Origin: Candidatus Hydrogenedentota bacterium
GTDB taxonomy: Bacteria > Hydrogenedentota > Hydrogenedentia > Hydrogenedentales > CAILVY01
Length of the DNA stretch: 64,000 bases
Assembly: GCA_903837785.1 (NCBI GenBank)
Contig: CAILVY010000282.1
Coordinates: 1 to 64,000, forward strand
Direction of reading: 5' to 3'
Part shown: positions 1-9,631 of the stretch, in pieces
Numbering within the stretch: the stretch's first letter is position 1
Layout: each line of letters opens with the position of its first letter
Notes under the pieces: generated by a model
Databases searched by the model: none
Told to the model about the DNA's origin: nothing
What the model saw: the letters and a program-made list of their open reading frames with translations, nothing else
Made by a program: the position numbers and the translations under genes

Positions 1-3000
1 ACCGCCAGGGGATTGTTGATCTCATGGGCGACCCCGCTGGCCATTACCCCGAGCGAAGTCAGGCGTGCCGCGGCCGCCATCTTCAGCCGCTGTTCGGCAA
101 TCGTGCGCTCATCTTGTTTGCGCTCGATGGCCGCGCCCAACGTGCTGGCCGCCGCCGACAATGCCTCGAGTTCCGCGGCCGACCACTGGCGATCCACCCA
201 ACAGTCGTCAAAACCGATGAAGCCCCACCAGGTGTCGCCGCAGAAGATCGGCACGGCTGCCATGGAAAGGACTCCCTGCGACTGCAGGAATTCGCGTTCA
301 GGTTCCGGCACGGATGCGGTCAGGCAAACCATCGTCTGTCCCGTTTCCAGCAGGCTTATCCAACGGCCGAAACGCTCATCCTGGCACGGAATGGACTGAA
401 GCCGCGGGTTGTCAATCTCCGCCGAGATCCCCGGTGCAGTCCATTCATAGCGCTGGCTGCTCAGCAGAAGGCCCTCCGCCGTCCGGTGGTTCCTGAAGAT
501 ATACGCCCGGCTGACCTGTGCCGCCTCGCCGAAACGCGCCAGCACATCGGCCACGTGCTCTTCCCAGGATTCCGCCTTGAGGAACTCCGTCGCCGCATAG
601 GCGACCGCATTCAGGATCGCCTCGCGCTTCACCAGCGCGTACTCGGCTTCCTTTCGGCCGGTGATATCCCGGCCGACCGCTTCCAGCCCGCCCAGCGTGC
701 CGTCGGCTTCGTACCACGGATATGCCAGGTGGGACATCCAGCCCCATTTCCCGTCCCGGCGCCGGTACCGCACGTCGCTGACTTGCTTTTGCCCCGTGCT
801 TAGTGCCCGTTTGGCATCCTCGAGCAGCCAGGCAAGATCCTGGGGATGGAACAACGGCCGGATGATCTCCACCGTTTTGCCCAGCGCCTGTTCCTCCGTG
901 AGACCGGTCAATTCCAGAAACGCGGGATTCACCAGCACGTACCGGATGTCCCGATCCACGCGCACGATGGGTTCCGGCGAGTTCTGTACGAAGGTGCGGT
1001 ACTTCTCCTCGCTCGCGCGCAACGCCTCTTCCGCGCGCTTCCGTTCCGTAATATCGCGCGACACGCCGAAGAACACATCACGATTGCCCCATTTCCCCCG
1101 AACCACGTGTGTCTCCACAGGAATCTCTTGTCCTGCCCGTGTCAGCATCGGGAGCACGCACTCCTGCCTGGTCCCTGCCAGCATGCCGGACAGGGTCTCA
1201 ATGACCACGTTTTGGAGTTCAGGCGGGTGCAACTCGGAAAGGCGCTTCTTCGTCAATTCCTCCAGCGTGTAGCCCAACCGAACGCAGGCGGTCTGATTCG
1301 CGCTGACGATCGTTCCCTCGAGGTCAACAATGAACAGCAAATCCTGGAGCGCGTTGAACAGCGTCTCGAAGTTCCTTCGGCTTTCCTTCTCGGCTTCTTG
1401 CGCGCGCACGCGCGCCAGAATGCCCCCGATACTCCAGGCGAGCGTCTCCAAAGCCTGCTGCACGTGCGGCGGCACCGCATCCTGAGTGAAGGATGCCAGA
1501 TTGAGCGAACCCACGCTGACGCCCTGATGCCGGATGGGAATCAGGGCCAGTGCGCGCATTTCCGCCGGCCACTCGTGGATATCGATGGACTTCTTCGCCT
1601 CGCGGCACGAGCCGTACCACGGTTGGCCGTTTGTCACCAGTGTCGCCTGGGAGGTGCCGGGGGCATAGGACAGCACATTCTCGATGAAGCGGGGAGGCAG
1701 ATTTACGTGATGTGCCAGTTTCAATTCCCCGCTGTGCTCGTCCAGCAGGTAGATTCCGCCGCCGCCAATGCCTTCGATCTGCAGCGCGGCGCCGAGAATG
1801 ATCTCGAGCGCCTCCCGCAATCCCCCGACCGCACTCAAGTGCGAAGTGGTTTCGAGCAGCAGTTGCATCAGGTCTTCGGTATGCTTGCGCTCCGTGATGT
1901 CGTCGGTATGCACCACCACGAGATCGGGCGGCGCGAACACGTAGGCCACCGCCAAGTAGCGCATCTCGCCGGTTCGCTGATAGAGGTATCGCATTTCGCG
2001 CCGGAGCGGGCGCCGGTGTTCATAGCACAGGCGCATCTCCGCTTGGATCTCGGGCATGTCGCGGTACATCTGCGTCATGCTCTTGCCGATGTAATCGGAA
2101 ACGTGCCCGTGGGTGATGGCGAAGGCGGCGTCGTTATAGTCCACCAGCGCAAAATCATCCCCCTTTCGCTGCCAGGTGTACGTCGGAACGGGGATGCTCT
2201 TGTACTCCGCCCGGAAACGCTCTTCGCTGTGCTTCAGCGCTTCCTGGGCGCGCTTCGCCTCCGTGATGTCGATGCCCGTCCCCAGATGGGCCAATTGCCC
2301 GTCGAATTCTATCGTGCAGGCCGCGAAATCCATCCAGCGCTCTTCGCCGCCTTTCCGCACGATCTTCACCTGATAGTGCGGGGGCACGGGTTCCCCCTTC
2401 GTCCGGGCCTGCGCCCGATTCCGCACCTGCTCCCGGAAATCGGGGTGCATGAAGTCCAGGAAACTCATCGAGAGCAGCTCGTCCTGCGAGTAGCCGGTGA
2501 CCAGGGCGGCCGCAGGATTTGCGTAGAGCGTCTGATGGCCCCGGTAAATCACCAGCGCCGCCGTCGTGCTCTCCGCCCACATGCGGAATTTCGCCTCGCT
2601 CGCGCGCAGGGTTTCTTCGGCCTTCTTCCGTTCCGTCACGTCGATTTGCGTGCCTGCGAGGCGCAACGGCTTTCCGTTCGCGTCGCGCGCTATGATTCGG
2701 CCCGTGCTCAGGAGCCAGCGCCATTCGCCGGTCGAGGTCCGGGCCCGGTATTCGGCCTCGTAACTCGCACTCCCGCCGGAGAGATGAGCCTGGATGCGGC
2801 GCAGCATTTCCGGCACGTCGTCGGGATGCAGCAGGCCCAACAGGTTCTTGAAGGTGGAGGGCTTTGTGCTGGGCTCCAATGGAAAGGTTTCGGCAATCCA
2901 GGCGCCGCGTTCCACCTCATCCGTGGCCAGGTTCCAGTCCCAGAGCCCCACACGGGACGCGTCCAGGACCAGGTCCAGACGCTGACGGGTTTCCTGCAGA

Positions 3001-3578
3001 GAGGCCCGAGAATGAAAGGAGGCCAGCACGCGCCCGGCGTGTTCCGCCATCAGGAGCAGTGCATGCTTGGATTCCTCCGTGAAATGATTCGCCGCGGGAT
3101 GGCTGACGTTGAGCACGCCGAGCACTTTTCCGGAGGAGGTCACCGGGAAACACAACAGCGAACCGACGGTCACCTGCTGTGCGAGCGGAGGCACGAAACG
3201 AGTATCCGTGCGGACATCATCCACGAACACCGCCTCGCCGGTCTGTGCCACATGGCCTGCGATGCCTTCGCCCAGCTGGAAACGTACGGGCGCCGCCTCC
3301 GCCAGGGCCTGGCTGTCGAAGGGACTGGCTCCTGCCCGCAACTGGAGATGAGTCTCCGTAACGTCCAGCAGCATGATGGAACACTGCTCGCCGGGAATCA
3401 CGGGCGCCAGCGCCGTCACCAGATTCCGGCACAGTTCGTCCAAATCGCCGGCGGCTTCAGCCAGTTCGTCGAAGCGGCGCAGCAGGGAAAGCTGAGTCAC
3501 AAGATGCTCGTAACGGGTGGTCGCGTCCTGCAATGCCCGTTCAAGCGCGGCTGTCTTCCCTGTGCCCTGTCCCTTCAT
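1..3578 (-). CDS. Multi-PAS/GAF sensor histidine kinase (3' end outside window)
   Basis: The minus frame stays open from an ATG at 3578 to the left edge (about 1,192 codons), so the ORF track omits it. Domains read in order: GAF (about residues 40-190), three PAS domains each closing with DITE/DVTERK-type motifs (about 205-560), a second GAF, two more PAS domains, a third GAF, then the start of a HisKA domain with the H-box ASGVAHEINNPLA at the edge. The phospho-acceptor His is present; the ATPase domain must lie beyond the window. No transmembrane segment is evident, so it is probably a soluble kinase sensing several ligands or redox states. An upstream ATG at 3583 runs at once into TGA, which fixes the start at 3578. 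It lies 33 nt after the HDOD gene, probably in the same operon. The cognate response regulator is not visible. Confidence 0.93.
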   Translation of the reverse strand, partial: MKGQGTGKTAALERALQDATTRYEHLVTQLSLLRRFDELAEAAGDLDELCRNLVTALAPVIPGEQCSIMLLDVTETHLQLRAGASPFDSQALAEAAPVRFQLGEGIAGHVAQTGEAVFVDDVRTDTRFVPPLAQQVTVGSLLCFPVTSSGKVLGVLNVSHPAANHFTEESKHALLLMAEHAGRVLASFHSRASLQETRQRLDLVLDASRVGLWDWNLATDEVERGAWIAETFPLEPSTKPSTFKNLLGLLHPDDVPEMLRRIQAHLSGGSASYEAEYRARTSTGEWRWLLSTGRIIARDANGKPLRLAGTQIDVTERKKAEETLRASEAKFRMWAESTTAALVIYRGHQTLYANPAAALVTGYSQDELLSMSFLDFMHPDFREQVRNRAQARTKGEPVPPHYQVKIVRKGGEERWMDFAACTIEFDGQLAHLGTGIDITEAKRAQEALKHSEERFRAEYKSIPVPTYTWQRKGDDFALVDYNDAAFAITHGHVSDYIGKSMTQMYRDMPEIQAEMRLCYEHRRPLRREMRYLYQRTGEMRYLAVAYVFAPPDLVVVHTDDITERKHTEDLMQLLLETTSHLSAVGGLREALEIILGAALQIEGIGGGGIYLLDEHSGELKLAHHVNLPPRFIENVLSYAPGTSQATLVTNGQPWYGSCREAKKSIDIHEWPAEMRALALIPIRHQGVSVGSLNLASFTQDAVPPHVQQALETLAWSIGGILARVRAQEAEKESRRNFETLFNALQDLLFIVDLEGTIVSANQTACVRLGYTLEELTKKRLSELHPPELQNVVIETLSGMLAGTRQECVLPMLTRAGQEIPVETHVVRGKWGNRDVFFGVSRDITERKRAEEALRASEEKYRTFVQNSPEPIVRVDRDIRYVLVNPAFLELTGLTEEQALGKTVEIIRPLFHPQDLAWLLEDAKRALSTGQKQVSDVRYRRRDGKWGWMSHLAYPWYEADGTLGGLEAVGRDITGRKEAEYALVKREAILNAVAYAATEFLKAESWEEHVADVLARFGEAAQVSRAYIFRNHRTAEGLLLSSQRYEWTAPGISAEIDNPRLQSIPCQDERFGRWISLLETGQTMVCLTASVPEPEREFLQSQGVLSMAAVPIFCGDTWWGFIGFDDCWVDRQWSAAELEALSAAASTLGAAIERKQDERTIAEQRLKMAAAARLTSLGVMASGVAHEINNPLA

Positions 3579-3611
3579 CTCATCGGTTCCCCTGCCTCGA
3601 AGACGGTCCCT

Positions 3612-4499
3612 TTACGGATTGCGGAGTGTCTCCAGAAACTGCTTCGCTTCGTCTTCGTACCCGCTCAAATGCGCTATGCCGTCCGCGATTCGCGCCTGCG
3701 TCAGGCCCAGGCGTTCCCCTGCAGTCCCGGGGAATTCCACGGGTGCGTAATCGGCCGCCAGGCCGAATTGTGCTGCCCGGGCAATATCGCTCGCCAGTTC
3801 CACAATAGCCACTTCCCGCCAATGGCACCCCTGATACACCTCCGATCGGCCCTGAAACCCCAGCGCATCACTGATATTCGCGGGCAGCGACCATTTCTTC
3901 GCCATCCACCAACTGGCGTCGGCGTGGGTCATCCCAATCATACCAGATTCCACACGCTGCATGTTCTGGCAGGTCTCCCGGGCGCACGCCACCACCCGCA
4001 CGTACTCTTCCTTCAAGGCCAGAGCCAGAAAGTACTTGCCGACATCGTGCAGCAGTCCGGCCGTGAAACAGCTTCCCGCCGATTCCACGCCCGAAACCTC
4101 CGCCGCCAGCCACTGTGCCGCCTTGCCTGAACCCAGGGAATGGAGCCAGAACTCTTCCGGATCCAGTGCGAGCGGTTGATGCCGCCCCAACGCGTCGAAT
4201 ACCGACATCGCCAGCGCCAGCATCCGGACCGTGTCAAAACCCACGACCACCACCGCGCGGCGAACCGTGTCCACTTTGTGGCGCAGGCCGAAGAACGCCG
4301 AATTCGCCAGGCGCAAGATGCGCGCGGACATGGCCACGTCCCGCTCGACGAGCGCCGTCACGTCCTCGGCAGAGGTGTCTTCATCCTGTACGCACTCGAG
4401 CAGTTGATGCATTACTGCCGGCAGCGTCGGGAGACTTTCGATCTCCATCAGCTTCCGCGCCACCTCGCGGTCTATGGGGGGTAACGTTTCCAATGGCAT
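3612..4499 (-). CDS. HDOD domain signalling protein
   Basis: The 295-residue product MPLETLPPIDRE... has an HDOD domain at about residues 20-215. It includes the typical LPTLPAVMHQLL opening, RILRLANSAFFG, and an HD-type GLLHDVGK motif near residue 145. HDOD proteins are non-canonical HD-fold regulators found next to or fused with kinases and cyclic-di-GMP enzymes; enzymatic activity is usually not demonstrated. The ORF track begins 38 codons earlier, but AGAGGAA precedes the ATG at 4499 at good spacing, so I use that start. The gene sits just upstream of the PAS/GAF kinase in the same direction, suggesting one signalling unit, and is divergent from the URO-D-like gene at 4644. Confidence 0.88.
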   Translation of the reverse strand: MPLETLPPIDREVARKLMEIESLPTLPAVMHQLLECVQDEDTSAEDVTALVERDVAMSARILRLANSAFFGLRHKVDTVRRAVVVVGFDTVRMLALAMSVFDALGRHQPLALDPEEFWLHSLGSGKAAQWLAAEVSGVESAGSCFTAGLLHDVGKYFLALALKEEYVRVVACARETCQNMQRVESGMIGMTHADASWWMAKKWSLPANISDALGFQGRSEVYQGCHWREVAIVELASDIARAAQFGLAADYAPVEFPGTAGERLGLTQARIADGIAHLSGYEDEAKQFLETLRNP

Positions 4500-4643
4500 T
4501 GTTTTCCTCTGCGTACCCGAGATTGCCCCCAGAACGCCGGTAGTATGAAGGGTACGGGATGGCGATTCCAAGTTTTCCCTGGCGTTGTTTTTGACGCGGC
4601 CGCCGTTTATCATTAGCGTCGCTCAACGCGGAGGAGATTCCCC

Positions 4644-5798
4644 ATGAACGATCGCGAACGCGCCATGGCGGTGCTTAATTATCAATCCTACGACCGCCTG
4701 CCGGTCGTCCATTTCGGTTTCTGGGACCAGACCCTCGAGAAGTGGGCCGCCGAAGGCCACCTCACGGAAGAGGAAGCCAGGGAATGGAAAGACGGGAACA
4801 CAATGGACGCGGTGGTCAGCCGGAAACTCGGCTTTGATTTCAACTGGTATTCCTGCGTCATGCCCAACACTCATCTCCTGCCCGCCTTCGAGCGCCGCGA
4901 ACTGGAGGAACTGCCCGATGGCTCGAAGAAAGTGATGAACGACGAGGGCGTGGTGGTTCTCGAGAAACCGGGCGCCACCTCGATTCCCGCCGAGATCGAA
5001 CACACGTTGAAGACCCGGAAGGACTGGGAAGAACAGTATCTGCCGCGCTTGCAGTTCTCCGAGGAACGCATCAATGCGGCCATGGTTCGGGCCAACGACA
5101 AGATGATCCGCTTCGACGAAGGCGGCCGCGAATTCCTCCAGCAAGGCGAGCGCGACTATACGCTCGGCCTCCACTGCGGCAGCCTCTTCGGCCGCGCCCG
5201 CAATATCCTGGGCGTCGTCGGCGCCAGTTACCTCTTCGCCGAGGACCCGGATCTTTTCGATGAGATTATCAACGTTTACGGCGATCTCTGCTATCAGTGC
5301 ACGAAGCGCCTGCTCGAAAGCGGCGCCAGGTTCGACTTCGCGCACTTCTGGGAAGACATCTGCTTCAAGAACGGCCCCCTCATCATTCCCTCCGTCTTTG
5401 ACGAGAAGGTCGGCCCGCACTATCAGCGCATCACCGGACTCTGCCAGAGCTACGGCCTCAACATATGTTCGCTCGATTGCGACGGCTGGATCGATGCCCT
5501 CATCCCCACGTGGTTCAACAACGGCGTCAATACGATGTTTCCCATCGAGGTCGGCACCTGGAATGCCAGCATCGCCCCCTGGCGCGCGCAGTTTGGAACG
5601 GGCATGCTGGGCGTGGGGGGGATGAACAAAGTCGTCTTCGCCCATGACTTCGCCGCCATCGACGCCGAAGTTGAGCGCCTCAAGCCCCTCGTGGATCTCG
5701 GCGGTTTCATCCCCTGCCCCGATCACCGCATCGCCCCCGACGGCAAGTGGGACAACGTCCGCTACTACTGCGACCGCATGCGTCAAACCTTCGGCTGA
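4644..5798 (+). CDS. Uroporphyrinogen decarboxylase family protein (methyltransferase-like)
   Basis: This 384-residue protein opens with a URO-D-like N terminus (MNDRERAMAVLNYQSYDRLP) and a TIM-barrel-length body. In the family this fold covers haem-pathway HemE and cobalamin- or coenzyme-M-linked methyltransferases (MtaA/MtbA type). The HemE N-terminal signature is missing, so a methyl-transfer or unknown role is more likely. The region where methyltransferase relatives carry an HxCG zinc motif reads SLDCDG, with one cysteine retained. The C terminus holds FIPCPDHRIAPD, common in this subgroup. GGAGGAG precedes the ATG. A second, more divergent relative follows 94 nt downstream. Substrate cannot be named from sequence. 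Confidence 0.85.
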   Translation: MNDRERAMAVLNYQSYDRLPVVHFGFWDQTLEKWAAEGHLTEEEAREWKDGNTMDAVVSRKLGFDFNWYSCVMPNTHLLPAFERRELEELPDGSKKVMNDEGVVVLEKPGATSIPAEIEHTLKTRKDWEEQYLPRLQFSEERINAAMVRANDKMIRFDEGGREFLQQGERDYTLGLHCGSLFGRARNILGVVGASYLFAEDPDLFDEIINVYGDLCYQCTKRLLESGARFDFAHFWEDICFKNGPLIIPSVFDEKVGPHYQRITGLCQSYGLNICSLDCDGWIDALIPTWFNNGVNTMFPIEVGTWNASIAPWRAQFGTGMLGVGGMNKVVFAHDFAAIDAEVERLKPLVDLGGFIPCPDHRIAPDGKWDNVRYYCDRMRQTFG

Positions 5799-5892
5799 GC
5801 CCGGGAGCCCGTCCATAGTGCCCATTTCGTCCGTAAGGTCCATGGGGCCGGCGGAGAACACAAGGCAGCATTTGACGCCGGACAGGAAAGAC

Positions 5893-6888
5893 ATGCCGAT
5901 GGGTCTCAAAGCAAAACTGGAAAAGATGCTTCGCGGCGATACTATCGAGGTTCCCCCGCGCTTCGAAAGTGAATTTGCCCCGGAAACGCTGGAACGCTGG
6001 CGTGCGGAGGGACATCTCGGCCAACGGACACCGGAAGCGGCTTTTGGATTGCTGCGCACGTTCGAAATTGAACTGCCGTGGCGGCGGCTCCCGGAAGAGA
6101 GTGTCCCGCTGACACATGCGGCGGCCCTCGAAGCCCTGCGCAGGGCCTATGACCCGGAACATCCCGGGCGCTTTCCCGAAGGCTGGCAAGCGGCCGCCGA
6201 GGCCGCCCGTGCGCGCGGCGAGGTGCCCTATGTCGCGCCGTGGAATGAAGGGTTCTTCCAGATTCTCGGCGTCTCGAACGGCGCGTCGCTCGATGCGTCG
6301 CTCACCGCCCTTCGTGAAGCACCCGAACTCGCCGAAGCGGCGATGTCCCACTACGCGGCGTTTATCGAATCGATGTTGGACCGCGTCCTGCCCGCGCTCG
6401 CTCCGGATTTCGTCCTGCTCTACGAACCCATCGCCTCCAATCATGGCGCGGTGATTGGCCCGGATGAATATCGTCATTTCGCAGGGCCGGCCTTGAGGCG
6501 GGTCAACGATTGCCTGGAACGTCACGGCGTTCGGTTTCGCGTCCTGTGGTCCACCGGCGCCGTCCAGGACTTCTTTCCCGTCTGGCTTGATGCGGGTGTG
6601 ACGGCGTTCAATATCGAAGAAGGGCCGCAGTCAGGAATCACATACGCCGGGCTCCGAAAGGCCTATGGGAAGGGCCTCTGCCTGCTTGGAGGCATCGATT
6701 GGCGCGCAGTCGCCCAGGGCTCCGCGGCCATCGAAGCCGTACTCAACAACGAGGTCCGCCCCCTGCTCGAAGAGGGCCGGTACATTCCGCACCTCAACGA
6801 CTCCGTCCGTGCCTATCTGCCCTACGCAGACTTCGCCTGTTACCGCCAACGCCTGGATGCCCTGCTCGGCGAAATCTTCCCCCAATAA
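5893..6888 (+). CDS. Divergent uroporphyrinogen decarboxylase-like protein
   Basis: A 331-residue relative of the upstream gene, with a URO-D-type C-terminal half (LLGGIDWRAVAQG, then YIPHLNDSVRAYLPYADF). The position of the HxCG metal motif reads VLWSTGAV, so the usual cysteine and histidine ligands are absent and catalysis may differ or be lost. The ORF track starts at 5644 inside the upstream gene; the ATG at 5893 has AGGAAAG just before it and gives a family-like start. It probably shares a transcript with the gene at 4644. Function unknown. Confidence 0.8.
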   Translation: MPMGLKAKLEKMLRGDTIEVPPRFESEFAPETLERWRAEGHLGQRTPEAAFGLLRTFEIELPWRRLPEESVPLTHAAALEALRRAYDPEHPGRFPEGWQAAAEAARARGEVPYVAPWNEGFFQILGVSNGASLDASLTALREAPELAEAAMSHYAAFIESMLDRVLPALAPDFVLLYEPIASNHGAVIGPDEYRHFAGPALRRVNDCLERHGVRFRVLWSTGAVQDFFPVWLDAGVTAFNIEEGPQSGITYAGLRKAYGKGLCLLGGIDWRAVAQGSAAIEAVLNNEVRPLLEEGRYIPHLNDSVRAYLPYADFACYRQRLDALLGEIFPQ

Positions 6889-6912
6889 CCCATCCATGCA
6901 CGCTTCTCCTGT

Positions 6913-6941
6913 TTGCCTTCCGGTCTGCCGCCAAGTACGAT
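6913..6941 (+). promoter_or_regulatory. Candidate sigma-70-type promoter
   Basis: TTGCCT (6913-6918) and TACGAT (6936-6941) are separated by 17 bp, about 30 nt upstream of the ATG at 6971. This is a by-eye consensus match only. Confidence 0.4.
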
Positions 6942-6970
6942 AGTCCACATCAGGTTGGAGGAGAATTCTG

Positions 6971-8212
6971 ATGAGCACTTCGATACCCCGGCGCGCATTT
7001 CTCGAACTGGCGGCGGCAGGCGCGGTCGCGTTGAACGCGCGCACGGCGATGGGACAAGACGGCAGCACGAAGGAGGGTGGTCCCGTGGCGAAATGCCGAT
7101 ACTGGATGCACGGATTCGGCGGAACCGATCCCAAGGCAATGGCCGCGGCCTACAAACAGGCGGGCTTTGACGTGATCGTGGCGGGCGGCGAACCCACGAT
7201 TGCGGCCATACGCGAGAATGGCATGGAGGCGTGGCTCTGCGGCGGCGCCTTCGGCGTGGGACAGGACGAAACCGCGGCGCAGGCCGTGGACATCAACGGC
7301 GAACACCGCATCTGGTTCGGATCGGGCTGCCCCAACAATCCGGCAATCCGGGAGCGCAGCCTGAAATCCTACACGGACATGGCCGCCACAAAAGGTATCC
7401 AGGGCATTCTGGTTGACGGGTGCCGCTTTGCATCCCCGGCCTCGGGATTGAATGCCTATTTCACATGTTTCTGCGAGACGTGCGCGGCGAAAGCCGCGAA
7501 ACTCGGTTTCGACTTTTCCCGAATGAAGCAGGATGTGAAAGCACTTTACAGTCTGCTTTCGGCGAAAGGCGAATCGAGCAAACGCGCCGCTGTCTGGCTG
7601 CATGCCCCCGCCGGCATCACCGAGTTCCTTACACAGTACCCCGGCGTTCTTGAATGGCTCCGCTTCCGGCGGACCTGTGTCACGGAACACTTCCGCAGCC
7701 TCAGCGAGATTATCCATGGCGCCAAGCTGCGCATGGGCGTGTACATCTTCACCCCGTCCCTCGCGCCGCTCGTCGGACAGTCCTATGTCGACCTCGCGGA
7801 GTTCATGGATGTCTTCGCGCCCATGATTTACCGCAATTATCCGGACAAGCCCGGCGAAGCCTGTTTGAATTGGGAACTCACAAACATCCCCGAGGAAATC
7901 GGTTTCTCCGGCGCGCCGAACGAAGCGGCCGTCATGACGCTTGTGCTGAACTGGCTGGGCCTTGATGAAGCCGTGCCGCAGCGGAAGATCGAGGAGATTC
8001 GCGCGGCGCTGCCGCCGCAGGCCATCGGCCACGAAACCCAAATGGCCCGCGCGGTGATCGGCCCGGACAAGGAGCTTGCGCCCATCATCTACATTGACGA
8101 CCCGCGCATGGCCGAGAGCGCCGAACAAGTGCGCACGAACGGCGCCAACGGTGTCAACTTCTTCGTGTACAAGGACGCCTGGGCCGAGATGACGCGTCCC
8201 GCCATGAAGTAG
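6971..8212 (+). CDS. Tat-exported protein of unknown function, possible TIM-barrel hydrolase
   Basis: The 413-residue protein has a twin-arginine signal, IPRRAFLELAAAGAVAL, so it is probably exported folded. The mature part contains GIQGILVDGCRFASP and a Cys cluster CFCETC, followed by alternating beta/alpha segments (MGVYIFTPS, MDVFAPMIYRNYP). This arrangement recalls uncharacterised glycoside-hydrolase-like barrels, in which a C-x-C-x-x-C motif after the fourth strand is frequent. No catalytic pair can be assigned confidently. GGAGGAG lies 9 nt before the ATG. It follows two URO-D-like genes and is convergent with the FadL-like gene. The Tat call is solid; the barrel fold is inference. Confidence 0.75.
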   Translation: MSTSIPRRAFLELAAAGAVALNARTAMGQDGSTKEGGPVAKCRYWMHGFGGTDPKAMAAAYKQAGFDVIVAGGEPTIAAIRENGMEAWLCGGAFGVGQDETAAQAVDINGEHRIWFGSGCPNNPAIRERSLKSYTDMAATKGIQGILVDGCRFASPASGLNAYFTCFCETCAAKAAKLGFDFSRMKQDVKALYSLLSAKGESSKRAAVWLHAPAGITEFLTQYPGVLEWLRFRRTCVTEHFRSLSEIIHGAKLRMGVYIFTPSLAPLVGQSYVDLAEFMDVFAPMIYRNYPDKPGEACLNWELTNIPEEIGFSGAPNEAAVMTLVLNWLGLDEAVPQRKIEEIRAALPPQAIGHETQMARAVIGPDKELAPIIYIDDPRMAESAEQVRTNGANGVNFFVYKDAWAEMTRPAMK

Positions 8213-8239
8213 GGTGCGCGGCACACAACAACGCTCCGG

Positions 8240-8257
8240 TTGGACTTGTCTGTCCAA
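8240..8257. terminator. Hairpin between convergent genes
   Basis: TTGGAC/GTCCAA forms a 6-bp stem around a 6-nt loop, extendable with a bulge, between the convergent genes ending at 8212 and 8288. It has no T-run, so a terminator role is only suggested by position. Confidence 0.35.
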
Positions 8258-8287
8258 TCCCTAAGGACTGAGCGCCGCGCCTTCTAC

Positions 8288-9541
8288 TCAGAACTTGTAG
8301 CTGTAGCCGATCGCGAAAGAGTTGCCGTCGGAACTGATTTCGCTGCCGCGCCCGAGGCGGGAGAGCAGATCGCCCCGGCCGGTGTCCTTGATCGTCTTCT
8401 TGATCCCGTGCACCCACACGAAATGGGCCTCATGATGCTCGTTGAGGGCGTAGGTGCATCCGAGCGTGATGTGGTCCTCGCAAGTGACCGGAACCAGCGT
8501 GCTCAGGAAGACGTGGTCTTCGTCAATGGGCGTCGTTGCATGCGCGAAGCCCGTCATCAGCCGCCAGTGTTTGTTCACAGTCCATTCCGCGCCCGCTTTC
8601 ACCGCGTACTGATCGTGCCAGTTGAACCCGCCCTTCATCAGCTTGTTCCCGTAATTGGGCACGCCCTTCCAGTTCAGGTATTTGAAATCCAGCGTAAGCT
8701 CGAGCGGCTTCCAGGGCTTGAAGCCCATGCCCGCCTGCACAATCTGCGGCGTATCCAGCGAGTACTTCAGCAGGTCCTTGTACTTGTCCATCTTCTGCGT
8801 GTAGTGGCGCGACATGTAGCTCGCGCCCACCGAGAAGCGTTCCCACGCCTTGTACACGCCCAGGCCGTAGCCGATGCCGTAGGCCTCGTCCCATTCGTTG
8901 TCGCCGCGCGTTGGCCGGAACTTCAGCGTAATGTGGTCCGTGCGGAAGCGCGAGACCGACGTGTGCAGGCTTGCGCCCACCCCGATGCCGTAGGGCAACT
9001 CATAGGCATAGGAAAGGACCAGCCGGAAATGCTGATACATGAGCTTCCGGTCGTCGTTGTTCTGGAAGAGCCGGGACACGATGTTCCGGGAATGTTCGTA
9101 CTCGACCCCCGTCCCGCTCGGCACATATAACCCGCCGCCTATCCTCCCGTACTCTTCGAGACTGTAGATCATCCCGCCCGACAGCACGTTGAACATCCCG
9201 CCCGCCTCGAGCGTCCCGTCCAGACGGTTCCCAATCAGGCCGCGCGGCTTGGCCTCCACTTTCGGAAACACGTTGAAGAGCGTCAGGTCCACCCGGCTGT
9301 CCAGCCCGATCATGCTGCCCGGATTCAGATACGACCAGTAGGCGCTCCGCGGACTTGCCACCCCGCTGCCGGCCCGGCCAAGCTGCTGGGCATCGTTGCC
9401 GAAGAGAAAGACGCCTTCGTTGGCCTGTCCAATCCCCGAAATTGTCAGGAATATAAGCAGCGCCACGGGCCAGGGCCGCATGGCGCTGAAAAGGAACGCT
9501 CGGGCAACCAGGGGTAGTCTCAGGATGGCGTGTTTATTCAT
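8288..9541 (-). CDS. FadL/OmpP1-type outer-membrane transport protein
   Basis: The 417-residue protein has an N-terminal basic and hydrophobic export signal (about residues 1-40). A segment NDAQQLGRAGSGVASPRSA follows, matching the N-terminal hatch region typical of FadL/OmpP1/TodX barrels. The body is rich in alternating beta-strand patterns and ends ...FAIGYSYKF, with the terminal Phe expected of BAM-inserted barrels. Family members take up long-chain fatty acids or other hydrophobic compounds; the substrate here is unknown. A good promoter (9602-9631) and AGGAATTAG precede the ATG. It is monocistronic and convergent with the Tat-signal gene. Confidence 0.82.
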   Translation of the reverse strand: MNKHAILRLPLVARAFLFSAMRPWPVALLIFLTISGIGQANEGVFLFGNDAQQLGRAGSGVASPRSAYWSYLNPGSMIGLDSRVDLTLFNVFPKVEAKPRGLIGNRLDGTLEAGGMFNVLSGGMIYSLEEYGRIGGGLYVPSGTGVEYEHSRNIVSRLFQNNDDRKLMYQHFRLVLSYAYELPYGIGVGASLHTSVSRFRTDHITLKFRPTRGDNEWDEAYGIGYGLGVYKAWERFSVGASYMSRHYTQKMDKYKDLLKYSLDTPQIVQAGMGFKPWKPLELTLDFKYLNWKGVPNYGNKLMKGGFNWHDQYAVKAGAEWTVNKHWRLMTGFAHATTPIDEDHVFLSTLVPVTCEDHITLGCTYALNEHHEAHFVWVHGIKKTIKDTGRGDLLSRLGRGSEISSDGNSFAIGYSYKF

Positions 9542-9601
9542 TTTATTCTAATTCCTGTCTCTCTCTGCTGCATAGACGGTCAAAAATACATGGAAAGGCA
9601 G

Positions 9602-9631
9602 ATGATAGCAGAAATCCTATGGTGATTCCAA
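9602..9631 (-). promoter_or_regulatory. Candidate promoter of the FadL-like gene
   Basis: On the minus strand TTGGAA (9631-9626) and TATCAT (9607-9602) are 18 bp apart, about 60 nt upstream of the start codon. Confidence 0.5.

Noticed and set aside
846-4130. 1,094-codon plus-strand ORF
   Set aside because: It is antisense to the PAS/GAF kinase and HDOD genes, which have clear domains; the sequence is Arg/His-rich with no recognisable fold.
4623-6525. Minus-strand ORFs of 478 and 272 codons
   Set aside because: Antisense shadows of the two URO-D-like genes, typical of GC-rich DNA.
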